Below are positions 8,801 through 16,618 of a DNA stretch of 64,000 nt, one piece after another. The first letter of the stretch is position 1. Every line of letters begins with the position of its first letter. A program made the position numbers and the translations under genes. The stretch comes from Telluribacter roseus. GTDB taxonomy: Bacteria > Bacteroidota > Bacteroidia > Cytophagales > Spirosomataceae. The notes beneath the pieces were generated by a model, which made no database searches, was not told where the DNA came from, and worked only from the letters and a program-made list of their open reading frames with translations. Location: the NCBI RefSeq assembly GCF_017355915.2, contig NZ_JAFEUV020000001.1, forward strand, positions 620,001 through 684,000, in the 5' to 3' direction.

Positions 8801-9529
8801 AAACCACGTGATGCGGTTCCAGAGCCAGGTACCTTCCGGCAGGATTAGCCGTGTATTCTTGTCGATGGGTGTCCAACCTTCCATCTCTACGATAAGGCTG
8901 GTACCGAGCAGGTCCATCAGGCTGCCGAGTACCTTCCACTCCAGCGCGTACCGAACCGTGGTACCACCAAACTGCGAAAATATAATGATAACAATGCTGG
9001 CGATATAGCTGGCAATGGCCCGACCACTCAATGTGGCGAACACAAACTGGACGGCCGTAACAACAACTACAGTAGGCAAAGCCAGGAAGCCGTAGTTGGT
9101 CAGATAAGACGCCAGACGCCATGGGGCAACAAACTGCGTCTTAGCCCCGGGGCCATAGAAGGAGAGGAGCATTCCGACGTAAAGGGCCAGCAGGATCAGG
9201 ACATTGAGAGCCAGGGCTGCGAGGAAACGTGCACCCAGATAGATTAATTTGCTTACCGGCGTAGTATACGTAAGCGGATGCATCCGTGTCTGTATATCCC
9301 GGGTTGCCGAATCGCCTGCCACCACGCCGCCAATCACAACCCATATCGCGCTACCGAAGACCGTAAAGAAGGCAATGGTACCGGGAGCATTCAGATAAGT
9401 GCCGTCGGTGAGATTAACTAATCTTAGTAGTATAAATCCAAACAGAAGAAATGCCGTAAACAGGAGCCAGGTCGAGACATGACCTAGCTGATAGCGGAAT
9501 TCGTAGCGAAAGATCGTATTGAACTTCAT
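5843..9529 (-). CDS. ABC-2 permease fused to M1-type aminopeptidase (second copy)
   Basis: A 1228-residue fusion. The N-terminal half has two blocks of membrane segments like ABC-2 exporter permeases. The C-terminal 550 residues form a gluzincin peptidase with the zinc motif HEVAHQ near residue 971 and a downstream LIESFA glutamate. The HEXXH-to-Glu gap is 19 residues rather than the usual 18 of M1 enzymes. GMHAEP stands where M1 enzymes have GAMEN. The start overlaps the stop of the preceding gene by 4 nt (ATGA), indicating translational coupling. With the neighbouring ATPase it probably forms an exporter whose peptidase domain acts on the exported or extracytoplasmic peptide; this role is inferred. 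Confidence 0.85.
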   Translation of the reverse strand: MKFNTIFRYEFRYQLGHVSTWLLFTAFLLFGFILLRLVNLTDGTYLNAPGTIAFFTVFGSAIWVVIGGVVAGDSATRDIQTRMHPLTYTTPVSKLIYLGARFLAALALNVLILLALYVGMLLSFYGPGAKTQFVAPWRLASYLTNYGFLALPTVVVVTAVQFVFATLSGRAIASYIASIVIIIFSQFGGTTVRYALEWKVLGSLMDLLGTSLIVEMEGWTPIDKNTRLILPEGTWLWNRITWFGVAAGALLFTYVRFRLAHVTPNVLRLPLFGRRPDPALPTAQPSLEITPTRSYSSSRTSIPHITRDFAFATYLRQTRTIAWASYKAIAGSQAGLTLVAILAIGTGLFATEYMEWLGVPLLARTEEVLRVLTPPLSSYQTQWIIIPLLTIFYAGELVWREREAGVHELSDTTPVPERVLFLGRFVGLALIITTWMAFLMLAGIINQLVMEYHHFEINVYIRALFGIQLTNYLLFALLVFVIHVVVNQKYLGLMVAIAAYGYILFASMIGVEHNMLVYASDTGWSYSDMRGFGPYITPWLWFKFYWASWAFLLAVVAILFWVRSKEGGPKTRLLLARHRFGQHKLIAAMALVLVFISSGFVFYNTNVLNKYLSQEERMEMRAEYERCYGAFEATPQPVLARTRLHVELYPEDGAADIRATYLLVNRSQVAIDSIHLSSVPNLSITAITFSQAATQIVQDEALGYRIYSLKEPLRPGDSVQMSFQVHIKPNGFSNSGMNDAVVANGSHIDSNEWMPTIGYDENRRLSDAEDRKKYSLAPRPARPSLYDVSARYDTQHATRMDFEAVVGTTKDQIAVAPGTLKRTWTKAPLSGSGQERRYFHYATNAPVLNEYALFSARYAVREARWVPKPLASGQTNYAQRSESTARPVTIQIYYHPTHDANVERMVKSAQASLEYYAQEFGPYPYTYFRVLERPGPGRGMHAEPMTIDYPEGYSLMNPKSGGLDLPYHIMAHEVAHQWWGIHLAPAAVEGSGLLIESFATYSAMQVVEETLGYEHLLKYMSQMRQEYEVPRSRAAPPLLRANNRFMLYRKGPFALFALRHYIGKSKVNDALRRMLRDYSPNPPLPTTLDFYRELRAVTPDSLHYLVHDLFAANTFWELRTERATAKQTPKGTWQVKLDVEARKVTVDSIGRETKVPMHDWIEVGVYAPQAADEKSAKILHLQKHRIRSGKQTFVLTMTEKPDRAGIDPNHLLIDLEIDDNVRKVEMEN

Positions 9530-12500
9530 AGCTTTATCTCCTTCCTATTATCATCTGTTTTTTGTTCAATGAGTAGTTGCCGGGGGTCGAGGTCAATTAG
9601 GTCGGGCTTGTACGGTACCGTTACCAGGATGGTTTGCTTGCCGGAGCGGATGCGACGCTTCTGCCGGTAGAGCGGCTTGTCAGAGTCTTTGCCCTGCTCA
9701 CTTATCCCTATCTCTACCCAGTCATTCATAGGTACTTCCTTTTCAACACCTGCGCTGTCGGCTACCACTTTACGTGCCTGCAGGGCGAGCGTCACCTCCC
9801 AGGAGCCGGTCCCTGTTTGCTTCGCCGTTGCTCCATCTGTCTTGAGCTCCCAGTACGTGTTCACCTCAAACAGGTCGTGTAGCAGGTACTGCAGAGTATC
9901 AGGCGTCACCGCTTTTAGCTCACGGTATAGATCCAGCGTTGTTGCCAGTGGAGCCTCTCCTTTTCGATGCTTCTCTACCAGGCTCCTCAGCGCTCCATTG
10001 ACCCGCTCCTCGCCAAGGTACTCACTCAGTGTGTACAGCGCGAACGGCCCCTTGCGGTAGGACATGTACGGGTCAAGTCCCCGGAGCAACGGTTCACCCC
10101 GCCGGATCTCCGGACGTATCTGAGACACCCGCAGGAAGTTTAAGAGTCGCTGGAGCTCTTCACTCCCCCTGGTATGCTCCACGGCTTTTATCGCGTAGTA
10201 CCAGGCAAGGCTCTCGGACATCACCGGCGCTCCTTCAACGTTGGCATAGGGGACCGTCCACTGGTGCGCCATTTCGTGCGCCACCACGGCTGAGGGGAAA
10301 TCAAAACTATCCTGCGTATCATTCAGGTTCCAGAGGGCAAATCCCTCCGCGTAGGTGAGCATACCCCCTTCGGCGTGCATACCCGTGCCGTTGCCGGCCC
10401 CTTCGACTACACTCAGGTAGCCGCGCGGGTAGGGACCAAACTCTCTGCTGTAGTAGTCCAGGGAAGTCCGGATACTCCGAACCAAGCGGTCCAGGTGCGC
10501 CGTATGCTGCGGGTTGTGGAAAATCTGTATGTCTACGGTTTGGCCTGAGCTATCCGGATTTTTCCACTGCACTTTATGTACCACATAATTGGCGGAGAAG
10601 AAGCCCCATTCGCCCCCGGCTGATCCAGCTGTTGCATAGTGGAAGTACCGGCGCACCTGCCCTGGGCCTGACGATGGGCCTGTTGTCCATGTCCGGCGAA
10701 GCGCGCCCGGAGCAACGGCTACCTGATCCGAAGCAGTGCCTACCACCGTTTCAAGCGTGCCTCCCCCGGTGCCCTTATCCTCTATTGCTTTGAGGTCGTA
10801 GAGCGAGGCAATCACCGGGCGTGGGGCAAGACCGTGTTCCCGCCGGTCAGGGGCATGGAGCAGTTCGCGACTCTTTTGGTAGCCGATGGCGGGTAGCCAG
10901 CTGTTCGTGAAGTACGTGCCATTCGCAGCCACGGAGGCGTCTACACCATTCTCGTGGAAGCCATGCGGCTTGACCAGCACCTGGAATGCAAGCTGTAGGG
11001 AATCACCGGGCTGTAGAGGCTTGTCCAGCGTATAGATTCGGTGGAAAAGCTTCTCGTCGGTCAGCACATGAGCCACGGGGCGATTGAACCTCAGGGCTTG
11101 GGTTTCAACTCCGGGCACCGTGGCCACATGAATGGAGTCTATGTCTACATCACTGCGGTTCACGAGGTGGTACGTGCCGCGAATCTCTACCGTTCGCCGC
11201 TCAGGATAAATCTCTATATGCAGTTTGGTCGCCGCAAGTCGGGGTTGTGGGGTATCAGCATAACGCGCGTAGCGGAGCTCATAGGCAGCGGCCCGCTCTT
11301 TGGTTTCGGAAGCGGTGTGATAGTCGTTCAGTACATTCGTGTTATAGAAAATGTAACTGCCCAGTATCAGGATAAGCCCTGCCGCCACCCCGGCAGTCCA
11401 GGCTGTGTGACGCGTGAGACGCCGCCGCGCCAACTGTAACCGCACGCGGAAACTGCTCTCCCGGCCGCGTACCCAGAGCAGCCTCGCCGCCACCGCAAGT
11501 AGCAGGGCCCACGCTGCCCAATAGCCCTTGAACCACAACCAGGGCAAGAGGGACGACCCGAAGCCCCGCATCCCGGTATAGGACCACCCCGGGCTGGCGC
11601 CGTAGATGAGCAGGTTATGCTCCACTCCAAACAGGGAGGCGAGGGCGATGAATACGAAGGCAATGATCGCTACCAGATGACCGATGTATTTGTGGTCTAC
11701 CACCACATGCACCACGAGGGCAAGCAACGTAAAGAGTAGGTAATCAGTCAGCTGAAGCCCGAACATGATTTTCAGGTACAGCCCGATCTGGAAGTCATAA
11801 TAATCCATCATCACCTGAGCAAGCATCCCCGCCCCAATCTGGAGAGTTAGGAACACGACGAGCAGGAGGGCCAGGCCCATGAACTTACCCAGGAAAGAGG
11901 CCCAGTCCGATCCGGGCATCGCATCGGTGATTTCGCCCATTCTGGCTTCGCGTTCGCGCCAGACCAACTCACCGGCGAAAAAAACGATAAGGAACGGGAT
12001 GATGACCCAGCGACTCAGCTCATCGGCCAGTGGGGCAGTCAGTTCGGAGATGACCCGGATGGTAGTGGGTACCAACGGAACGCCATTAGACTCCATTTGA
12101 TCGAGTACCACCGGGATGGCTAGGAGCGGGATGAATGCCAGCATGAATAGTCCGGCCCAGCTCGTCACGATAGAGCCAAACGATGCCCACGCGACGGTGA
12201 GCATTTGATGAATGTTGGTAGTGAAGCCAAACCGCCTCTCCACCTTCGGGACGTAGACTGGCGTATCTGCAATAGCACCAAGGACGGCAGGTACTGGTGC
12301 GTAGGCTTTCGCTGTGGCTCCTCTAAACGGAGTGAAAAGCTGCCTCATGCGGCTCCACGAGGCGCTTCCCGTACGATGGGCAAATCCAAAGCTCAGGTAG
12401 GTGACTGCAAGCCCTGCCAGACCAATGCTGACCCACAGAAGGCGGTTTGTAAGTACAATCCCCTCCAACCCGATCAGGCGCCGGTTCTTCTCGATGGGTG

Positions 12501-13167
12501 TCCATAGATGCGCGATATCTTCTACTACAAAACGAATACCGATTGGATCCAGTAATGTGCCAAGGCCTTGTTTGAAAAGAAGGAAGGAGGCTACAAAGAA
12601 GCCCATGAAGATGATAAGGAAACTGCCGAAGTAAGCCCCCATGGCACGGCCGGTTCTTGCAGCCACGAAAAACTGGATAGTGGTAGCAGCAAAGGCATTC
12701 GGCAGCGCAATGTAGGCGTAGGCGGTAACAAAGGCAGCGGGCCGGAACGGACCGATCAGCTCGGCATCCACGCCGGGCAGGTAGACGCCCAGCAGGATGC
12801 CTGCCTGCACGGCAAGCAGAATCAGTAAATTGAGAACAAGAGCTGCCACGAATCGCCCTCCCAGGTACTCAGCCTTACTGACGGGGGTGGTGTAAATAAG
12901 AGGATACATGCCCGTGGTCACATCCCGAGCGGCCGCATCTCCGGCAATGGGCGCAGCCAATACCAGCCAGAGCAGACTACCAAAAACGGTGGTCTTCGCG
13001 ATACCAAACGGAGAGTTGAGAAAGAATTCGGAATAGAGTACCTCCGAGACGGAGCCGTCCCTGGTCATTAGAAAATCCAGTACGAGCAGGACGATGACGA
13101 AAAGCCACGGCCAGGGGCGACGTACCTGGTAGATAAACTCAAAGCGGACTATCTCCCGGAACTTCAT
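9526..13167 (-). CDS. ABC-2 permease fused to M1-type aminopeptidase (first copy)
   Basis: A 1213-residue paralogue of the next gene, alike over its whole length: N-terminal ABC-2-type membrane blocks (first helices from residue 15, GDAAARD loop, VWREREA motif in the second block), then an extracytoplasmic M1-like peptidase. The zinc motif HEMAHQ is near residue 963. Only 16 residues separate it from the presumed third ligand in SESLAW, a shorter loop than canonical M1 (18) or its own paralogue (19). Its start overlaps the ATPase stop by 4 nt and its stop overlaps the next start by 4 nt, so the three genes form a tight operon. The pair likely arose by tandem duplication and could form a heterodimeric permease. 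Confidence 0.85.
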   Translation of the reverse strand: MKFREIVRFEFIYQVRRPWPWLFVIVLLVLDFLMTRDGSVSEVLYSEFFLNSPFGIAKTTVFGSLLWLVLAAPIAGDAAARDVTTGMYPLIYTTPVSKAEYLGGRFVAALVLNLLILLAVQAGILLGVYLPGVDAELIGPFRPAAFVTAYAYIALPNAFAATTIQFFVAARTGRAMGAYFGSFLIIFMGFFVASFLLFKQGLGTLLDPIGIRFVVEDIAHLWTPIEKNRRLIGLEGIVLTNRLLWVSIGLAGLAVTYLSFGFAHRTGSASWSRMRQLFTPFRGATAKAYAPVPAVLGAIADTPVYVPKVERRFGFTTNIHQMLTVAWASFGSIVTSWAGLFMLAFIPLLAIPVVLDQMESNGVPLVPTTIRVISELTAPLADELSRWVIIPFLIVFFAGELVWREREARMGEITDAMPGSDWASFLGKFMGLALLLVVFLTLQIGAGMLAQVMMDYYDFQIGLYLKIMFGLQLTDYLLFTLLALVVHVVVDHKYIGHLVAIIAFVFIALASLFGVEHNLLIYGASPGWSYTGMRGFGSSLLPWLWFKGYWAAWALLLAVAARLLWVRGRESSFRVRLQLARRRLTRHTAWTAGVAAGLILILGSYIFYNTNVLNDYHTASETKERAAAYELRYARYADTPQPRLAATKLHIEIYPERRTVEIRGTYHLVNRSDVDIDSIHVATVPGVETQALRFNRPVAHVLTDEKLFHRIYTLDKPLQPGDSLQLAFQVLVKPHGFHENGVDASVAANGTYFTNSWLPAIGYQKSRELLHAPDRREHGLAPRPVIASLYDLKAIEDKGTGGGTLETVVGTASDQVAVAPGALRRTWTTGPSSGPGQVRRYFHYATAGSAGGEWGFFSANYVVHKVQWKNPDSSGQTVDIQIFHNPQHTAHLDRLVRSIRTSLDYYSREFGPYPRGYLSVVEGAGNGTGMHAEGGMLTYAEGFALWNLNDTQDSFDFPSAVVAHEMAHQWTVPYANVEGAPVMSESLAWYYAIKAVEHTRGSEELQRLLNFLRVSQIRPEIRRGEPLLRGLDPYMSYRKGPFALYTLSEYLGEERVNGALRSLVEKHRKGEAPLATTLDLYRELKAVTPDTLQYLLHDLFEVNTYWELKTDGATAKQTGTGSWEVTLALQARKVVADSAGVEKEVPMNDWVEIGISEQGKDSDKPLYRQKRRIRSGKQTILVTVPYKPDLIDLDPRQLLIEQKTDDNRKEIKL

Positions 13168-14096
13168 AGGGCGACCACAGGTTTATGAGTACCTATATGA
13201 CCGGCCATGGTACTGAAGTACACATCTTCCAGGTCCGGAGCTACGGGCTCAAAACCATTTCCCGGATCTTCCTCGCTGTAGATATGGACGACGGTGCGGC
13301 CGCTGAGTAGCTTAGTGGATATGATCCTGTACTCACGCTCCAGCTGGGAGAGCGCACTCTTCTCGACGATTCTGCGCCAGATGTGGCTCTGCAATCCATC
13401 TATTGCCTTGAGCGGCTCCGCTTCGAGCAGGATCTCACCCTTATTGATGATTGCCATCCGGGTGCAGAGTTCGCTCACGTCTTCGACAATATGGGTGGAA
13501 AGGATCACCACACTGTTTTCACCCAATTCGCTGAGCAGGTTCAGGAAGCGCACCCGCTCGGCCGGATCCAGCCCCGCTGTCGGTTCATCTACAATCATTA
13601 GTTTTGGATTTCCCAGCAGGGCCACCGCCACCCCAAAGCGCTGCCGCATACCTCCCGAGAACCCTCCCAGCCTTTGCCTCCGTACATCCCACAGGTTGGT
13701 TTGCCGGAGCAGGGCTTCCACTACCTCCTTTCGCGCCTTTCGTTGGGTGATGCCCTTGAGTATGGCAAAGTAATCGAGCAGATCCTCCGCTCGGGCTTTG
13801 GGGTAGACACCAAATTCCTGCGGCAGGTAGCCGAGCGTCTGACGTACTTCGTCCTTCTGCTTCAGTACGTCTATGACAGGGCCTGCCGATGGGTCGCCGA
13901 GGCGGATGCTGCCTTCGTCCGGCTCCTGCAGGGTAGCCAGGATGCGCATCAGCGTGGACTTACCAGCTCCGTTGGGTCCCAGCAGGCCGTACATCCCATT
14001 CGGAATAGAGAGCGATACGTTTTTCAGCGCCTGCACCACCTCGGTGGACCGGCCGTTGGAATAGCTCTTGGAGATGTTGGAAATTTCGAGTGTCAT
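13164..14096 (-). CDS. ABC transporter ATP-binding protein for the permease-peptidase pair
   Basis: A 310-residue ABC ATPase of the drug/peptide exporter (ABC-2) type. Walker A is GPNGAGKST (40-48), Q-loop LPQEFG, signature FSGGMRQR (146-153), Walker B LMIVDEP with the D-loop GLDPAE, and the switch histidine in STHIVED. A C-terminal extension of about 80 residues follows, usual in this subfamily. It is the first gene of a four-nucleotide-overlap operon with the two permease-peptidase fusions and should energise them. Substrate unknown. Confidence 0.93.
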   Translation of the reverse strand: MTLEISNISKSYSNGRSTEVVQALKNVSLSIPNGMYGLLGPNGAGKSTLMRILATLQEPDEGSIRLGDPSAGPVIDVLKQKDEVRQTLGYLPQEFGVYPKARAEDLLDYFAILKGITQRKARKEVVEALLRQTNLWDVRRQRLGGFSGGMRQRFGVAVALLGNPKLMIVDEPTAGLDPAERVRFLNLLSELGENSVVILSTHIVEDVSELCTRMAIINKGEILLEAEPLKAIDGLQSHIWRRIVEKSALSQLEREYRIISTKLLSGRTVVHIYSEEDPGNGFEPVAPDLEDVYFSTMAGHIGTHKPVVAL

Positions 14097-14196
14097 AGCT
14101 TTGGGTGTTAAGTAGCTTCAGATTCAGGCGGGAGTAGGGTTGATCAGAATGAGATAGACTTTAAATTCTTATATGGATGAAGAAATCATCGGGGAG

Positions 14197-14526
14197 TTAA
14201 TCGGGCCCGTTTAGCCCCACGATCAGCGTCGCCGCCAGCAGCAATACATAGATCAGCAGGCTCAGTACATTGGCCAGGTTCCTTCTCCAGCCGCCCTGGT
14301 ACCGCATAAAGTCCATCAGGTAGTACACCAGTCCACCCAGCGCACCTCCGAAGGGGACCGTAAGGAAGGGGAGTATCATCAAAGTCCTGGGATTAGGATT
14401 GGGCTCGCCTCCAAGGAGCATGAAGACGATCAGCAGGGCAGTAGCAAAGCCCGCTCCCTGCAGCATGCGGGAACGCAGCGGTCTGGGATGAACGGGCGTG
14501 TCGGCGGTGGAGCTTCTGGTTGTCAT
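14197..14526 (-). CDS. Small hypothetical membrane protein
   Basis: A 109-residue protein with three hydrophobic segments (about 28-40, 48-69 and 84-104) after a polar, arginine-containing N-terminus. Not recognised. It lies 100 bp upstream of the ABC operon on the same strand, and its own upstream region carries the TCAAAGTA palindrome shared with the next two genes, which suggests common control. Confidence 0.6.
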   Translation of the reverse strand: MTTRSSTADTPVHPRPLRSRMLQGAGFATALLIVFMLLGGEPNPNPRTLMILPFLTVPFGGALGGLVYYLMDFMRYQGGWRRNLANVLSLLIYVLLLAATLIVGLNGPD

Positions 14527-14566
14527 AGTCGTTCCCGGTTTATGTAAATATGATAAAGTTTAAAAG

Positions 14567-14585
14567 TACTTTGAATTTCAAAGTA
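14567..14585. promoter_or_regulatory. Putative operator, TACTTTGA-N3-TCAAAGTA
   Basis: Perfect 8-bp inverted repeat, 41 bp upstream of the small membrane protein start. The same half-site recurs at 14957-14964 and 15612-15619, each just upstream of a gene in this cluster. TACTTTG also resembles a -7 element with one base missing, so part of the signal may be promoter rather than operator. Confidence 0.45.
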
Positions 14586-14603
14586 AGTGGGTAAAAAAAT
14601 AGA

Positions 14604-14927
14604 CTACGGATTACGGTTGTCCAGAATCAGGCGCTCGAGTGCATCCAGATGATTCCTGAAAGCTTCCTTACCGGCGGGAGTAGCCTGGTAACGGGTGTTA
14701 GGCTTGCGCCCGACAAACTGTTTTTCTACCCGCAGGTAGGCTGCCTCTTCGAGTGCACGCAGGTGACTGGCCAGATTACCATCCGTCAGCTGCAGGGTCT
14801 CTTTCAGAAAATTAAAATCTACACTTTCCTCTACCATTAGTACCGACATGATACCGAGCCGTGCCCGGCTCTCAAAATCCTTGTTGATATCTTTCAGGTA
14901 TTCCTTCACATTCTCCATATAGGGCAT
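14604..14927 (-). CDS. Winged-helix transcriptional regulator (MarR/ArsR-like, HTH_34 type)
   Basis: A 107-residue DNA-binding protein. The core RARLGIMSVLMVEESVDFNFL, then LTDGNLASHLRALEEA as recognition helix, and the wing VEKQFVGRKPNTRYQATPAG, is the stand-alone winged-helix domain found in many Bacteroidota. It has no ligand-binding domain. Start could be the first ATG (MPYMEN) or three codons later (MENVKE). It is followed by the small membrane gene and preceded by a six-helix membrane gene; in this phylum such regulators often sit next to a membrane protein. The TCAAAGTA motif upstream of all three genes is a candidate binding site, including autoregulation. Confidence 0.82.
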   Translation of the reverse strand: MPYMENVKEYLKDINKDFESRARLGIMSVLMVEESVDFNFLKETLQLTDGNLASHLRALEEAAYLRVEKQFVGRKPNTRYQATPAGKEAFRNHLDALERLILDNRNP

Positions 14928-14944
14928 CCGTTGGGCTTACTCTC

Positions 14945-14964
14945 TACTTAATGTATTCAAAGTA
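14945..14964. promoter_or_regulatory. TCAAAGTA half-site upstream of the regulator gene
   Basis: TCAAAGTA at 14957-14964 is preceded by a degraded partner TACTTA at 14945-14950, lying 18-37 bp upstream of the regulator start. It is the second occurrence of the shared motif in this cluster. Confidence 0.35.
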
Positions 14965-14965
14965 C

Positions 14966-15610
14966 TCAATTAAGTACCTGCTGGGGTGACCGTTCGTACT
15001 TGTAGTACATGACTGCTCCGTACACCAGATGAAGTACGCCAAAACCCAGTGCCCAGGCCAGAAAACCATAATCAACAATGAAGCAGGCTAGCAGGCCCAG
15101 TGCCAGTTCACAAAAGCCCAGAGACCGTATGTCGCGGTAGGTATACTTGCCGCAGTTGATGAGGCCCAGGCCGTAGAACACCAGCATGGATGGCGCGATC
15201 AGGGAGTAGTACTGGTGGTACAGTAGCACCAGACAGAACACACCGCCCGCCGCCAGCGGGATGCTTAAATTCACGACTACGCGCTGAGCTTGACTGTTCC
15301 AGACCGACTGCTTTACCTTGTGGGCATTCCGGGTGGTAAAGTAAACGGCCGTACTGATAGCCAGTATCAGCACCACCACAGCCACCGCCGCCAGAAACAA
15401 GCCCGTCTCCTGCTTGACCGGATCGTTGTACAAGTTCTGGTACGTTAAGCCCCGGCTACTCAGGTGCCACTGGATGGCAGCGACTCCCACCAGTGCTGAC
15501 AGACCGGCACCTATACCGGATAGTCCGCTCAGGGAGATAAAGCGGGAGGAACGATCCATTATAGTACGGATCTCACGTAGGGCGGCGAGTTGTTCGTGTT
15601 GCTCTGTCAT
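14966..15610 (-). CDS. Hypothetical six-helix membrane protein
   Basis: A 214-residue protein. A polar amphipathic N-terminus (residues 1-22, with LREIRTIMDRSS) precedes about six transmembrane segments: SLSGLSGIGAGLSALVGVAA, LFLAAVAVVVLILAISTA, LAAGGVFCLVLLYHQ, SMLVFYGLGLI, LGLLACFIVDYG and LGFGVLHLVYG. Family unknown, but it is the usual type of partner of small winged-helix regulators in Cytophagales. A good promoter and a TCAAAGTA palindrome lie immediately upstream. Confidence 0.7.
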   Translation of the reverse strand: MTEQHEQLAALREIRTIMDRSSRFISLSGLSGIGAGLSALVGVAAIQWHLSSRGLTYQNLYNDPVKQETGLFLAAVAVVVLILAISTAVYFTTRNAHKVKQSVWNSQAQRVVVNLSIPLAAGGVFCLVLLYHQYYSLIAPSMLVFYGLGLINCGKYTYRDIRSLGFCELALGLLACFIVDYGFLAWALGFGVLHLVYGAVMYYKYERSPQQVLN

Positions 15611-15611
15611 A

Positions 15612-15658
15612 TCAAAGTACTTTGCGATACAAAGTTAAATTAATTTTTGAAATGTCAA
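15612..15658 (-). promoter_or_regulatory. Promoter with palindrome at the transcription start
   Basis: Minus-strand TTG (15656-15658), 18 bp, then TAACTTTG (15630-15637) gives a consensus promoter. Transcription would start near 15624, inside the palindrome CAAAGTACTTTG (15613-15624), which ends 2 bp before the ATG. A repressor bound there would block both initiation and the short leader. Confidence 0.7.
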
Positions 15659-15677
15659 TAGCAGCGGACGGAAAAAA

Positions 15678-16121
15678 TTACAGTTGCTCGTCTCCCATCT
15701 CACGCAGGATCTGGATGGTACGGCCGTCTTTCTCGCCGTTGAAGTAGCAGTCCAGTACCTGCTCAAATACCCGGTTGTCGTTGCTCACCTGCCCAAACAA
15801 GGTCATAGAGGATCGTAGCTTGAGGTCGTCCGGAGTACCCATAATGTCAAGGGCCGACTTGTTCCGGACCGACAGCAGGGCCTCGGATATCTCCCGGAGG
15901 CGACTGCCCAGTACGGGGTGGGAGAGGTAGGCAGCGGCCTCTCCCGATGATTTGATGGCGTAGTATCGGGATGTTTCGGTTTGTCCTAATCCAAGGATCT
16001 GCGGAAATATAAACCACATCCAGTGGCTCTGCTTCCGGCCATTGCGTATTTCCCGCAGGGCATCGTGATATACATTCTCCTGCGCTTCCAGAAAACGATT
16101 TAGGTCATACGTATCAGTCAT
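15678..16121 (-). CDS. DUF1810 family protein
   Basis: A 147-residue soluble protein with family hallmarks: YDLNRFLEAQENVY, an ALREIRNGRKQSHWMWFIFPQ stretch near 20-40, and the SSMTLFGQV and FNGEKDGRTIQIL segments near the end. The family is widespread, of unknown biochemical function, sometimes called calpastatin-like. A minus-strand TACCTTTG at 16181-16188 is a candidate -7 element. No functional link to its neighbours is apparent. Confidence 0.85.
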   Translation of the reverse strand: MTDTYDLNRFLEAQENVYHDALREIRNGRKQSHWMWFIFPQILGLGQTETSRYYAIKSSGEAAAYLSHPVLGSRLREISEALLSVRNKSALDIMGTPDDLKLRSSMTLFGQVSNDNRVFEQVLDCYFNGEKDGRTIQILREMGDEQL

Positions 16122-16200
16122 GGTGTAGTAGGTTGGATATACGTATCCGGATGTAAATAAGTGTTCCTGACTGTAGATCCCAAAGGTACGGTTGAGACTC

Positions 16201-16587
16201 TTAGCGTAAGGCTACTTCCTTCTGATGCCAGGGCCTTTCCAGTACCAGCACCAGGGCGGTACCCAGGGTATAGGCCAGCATATCCAGCCACTCAAACTGG
16301 TGCCCCAGTACCAGTAGAGCCAGCCGATGGTGCTGTATCCCCAGCAGCTCTACCAGGTTGCCATATTGCAGGGACTCTACCAGGTACGCGAATACTAAAG
16401 ACCCAACGGCCGCTGGCAGCACCGGTACATTGATTAAGCCCCTGACCACACAATACACCAGGATCACCACCAGGAAGTCTCCCCCGTAGGGCCGGATGAT
16501 CGGGTCCTGCAGGTACCTGGCAATTAGGACTTCAATAATAAAAAGGGCAATGGCCCATAGGACATACGTCTTCCTGAACGTAAACAT
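16201..16587 (-). CDS. DUF2809 family small membrane protein
   Basis: A 128-residue protein with four hydrophobic segments, beginning FTFRKTYVLWAIALF and containing YGGDFLVVILVYC and a conserved-looking EWLDMLAYTLG segment. The layout (four helices, an acidic D/E pair in or near the helices) matches DUF2809, a small membrane family of unknown role. It lies 31 bp downstream of the methyltransferase gene, so the two are probably cotranscribed. Confidence 0.75.
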   Translation of the reverse strand: MFTFRKTYVLWAIALFIIEVLIARYLQDPIIRPYGGDFLVVILVYCVVRGLINVPVLPAAVGSLVFAYLVESLQYGNLVELLGIQHHRLALLVLGHQFEWLDMLAYTLGTALVLVLERPWHQKEVALR

Positions 16588-16618
16588 ACAAGGACTCTCT
16601 AAAACTGGGAGGGTGGTA

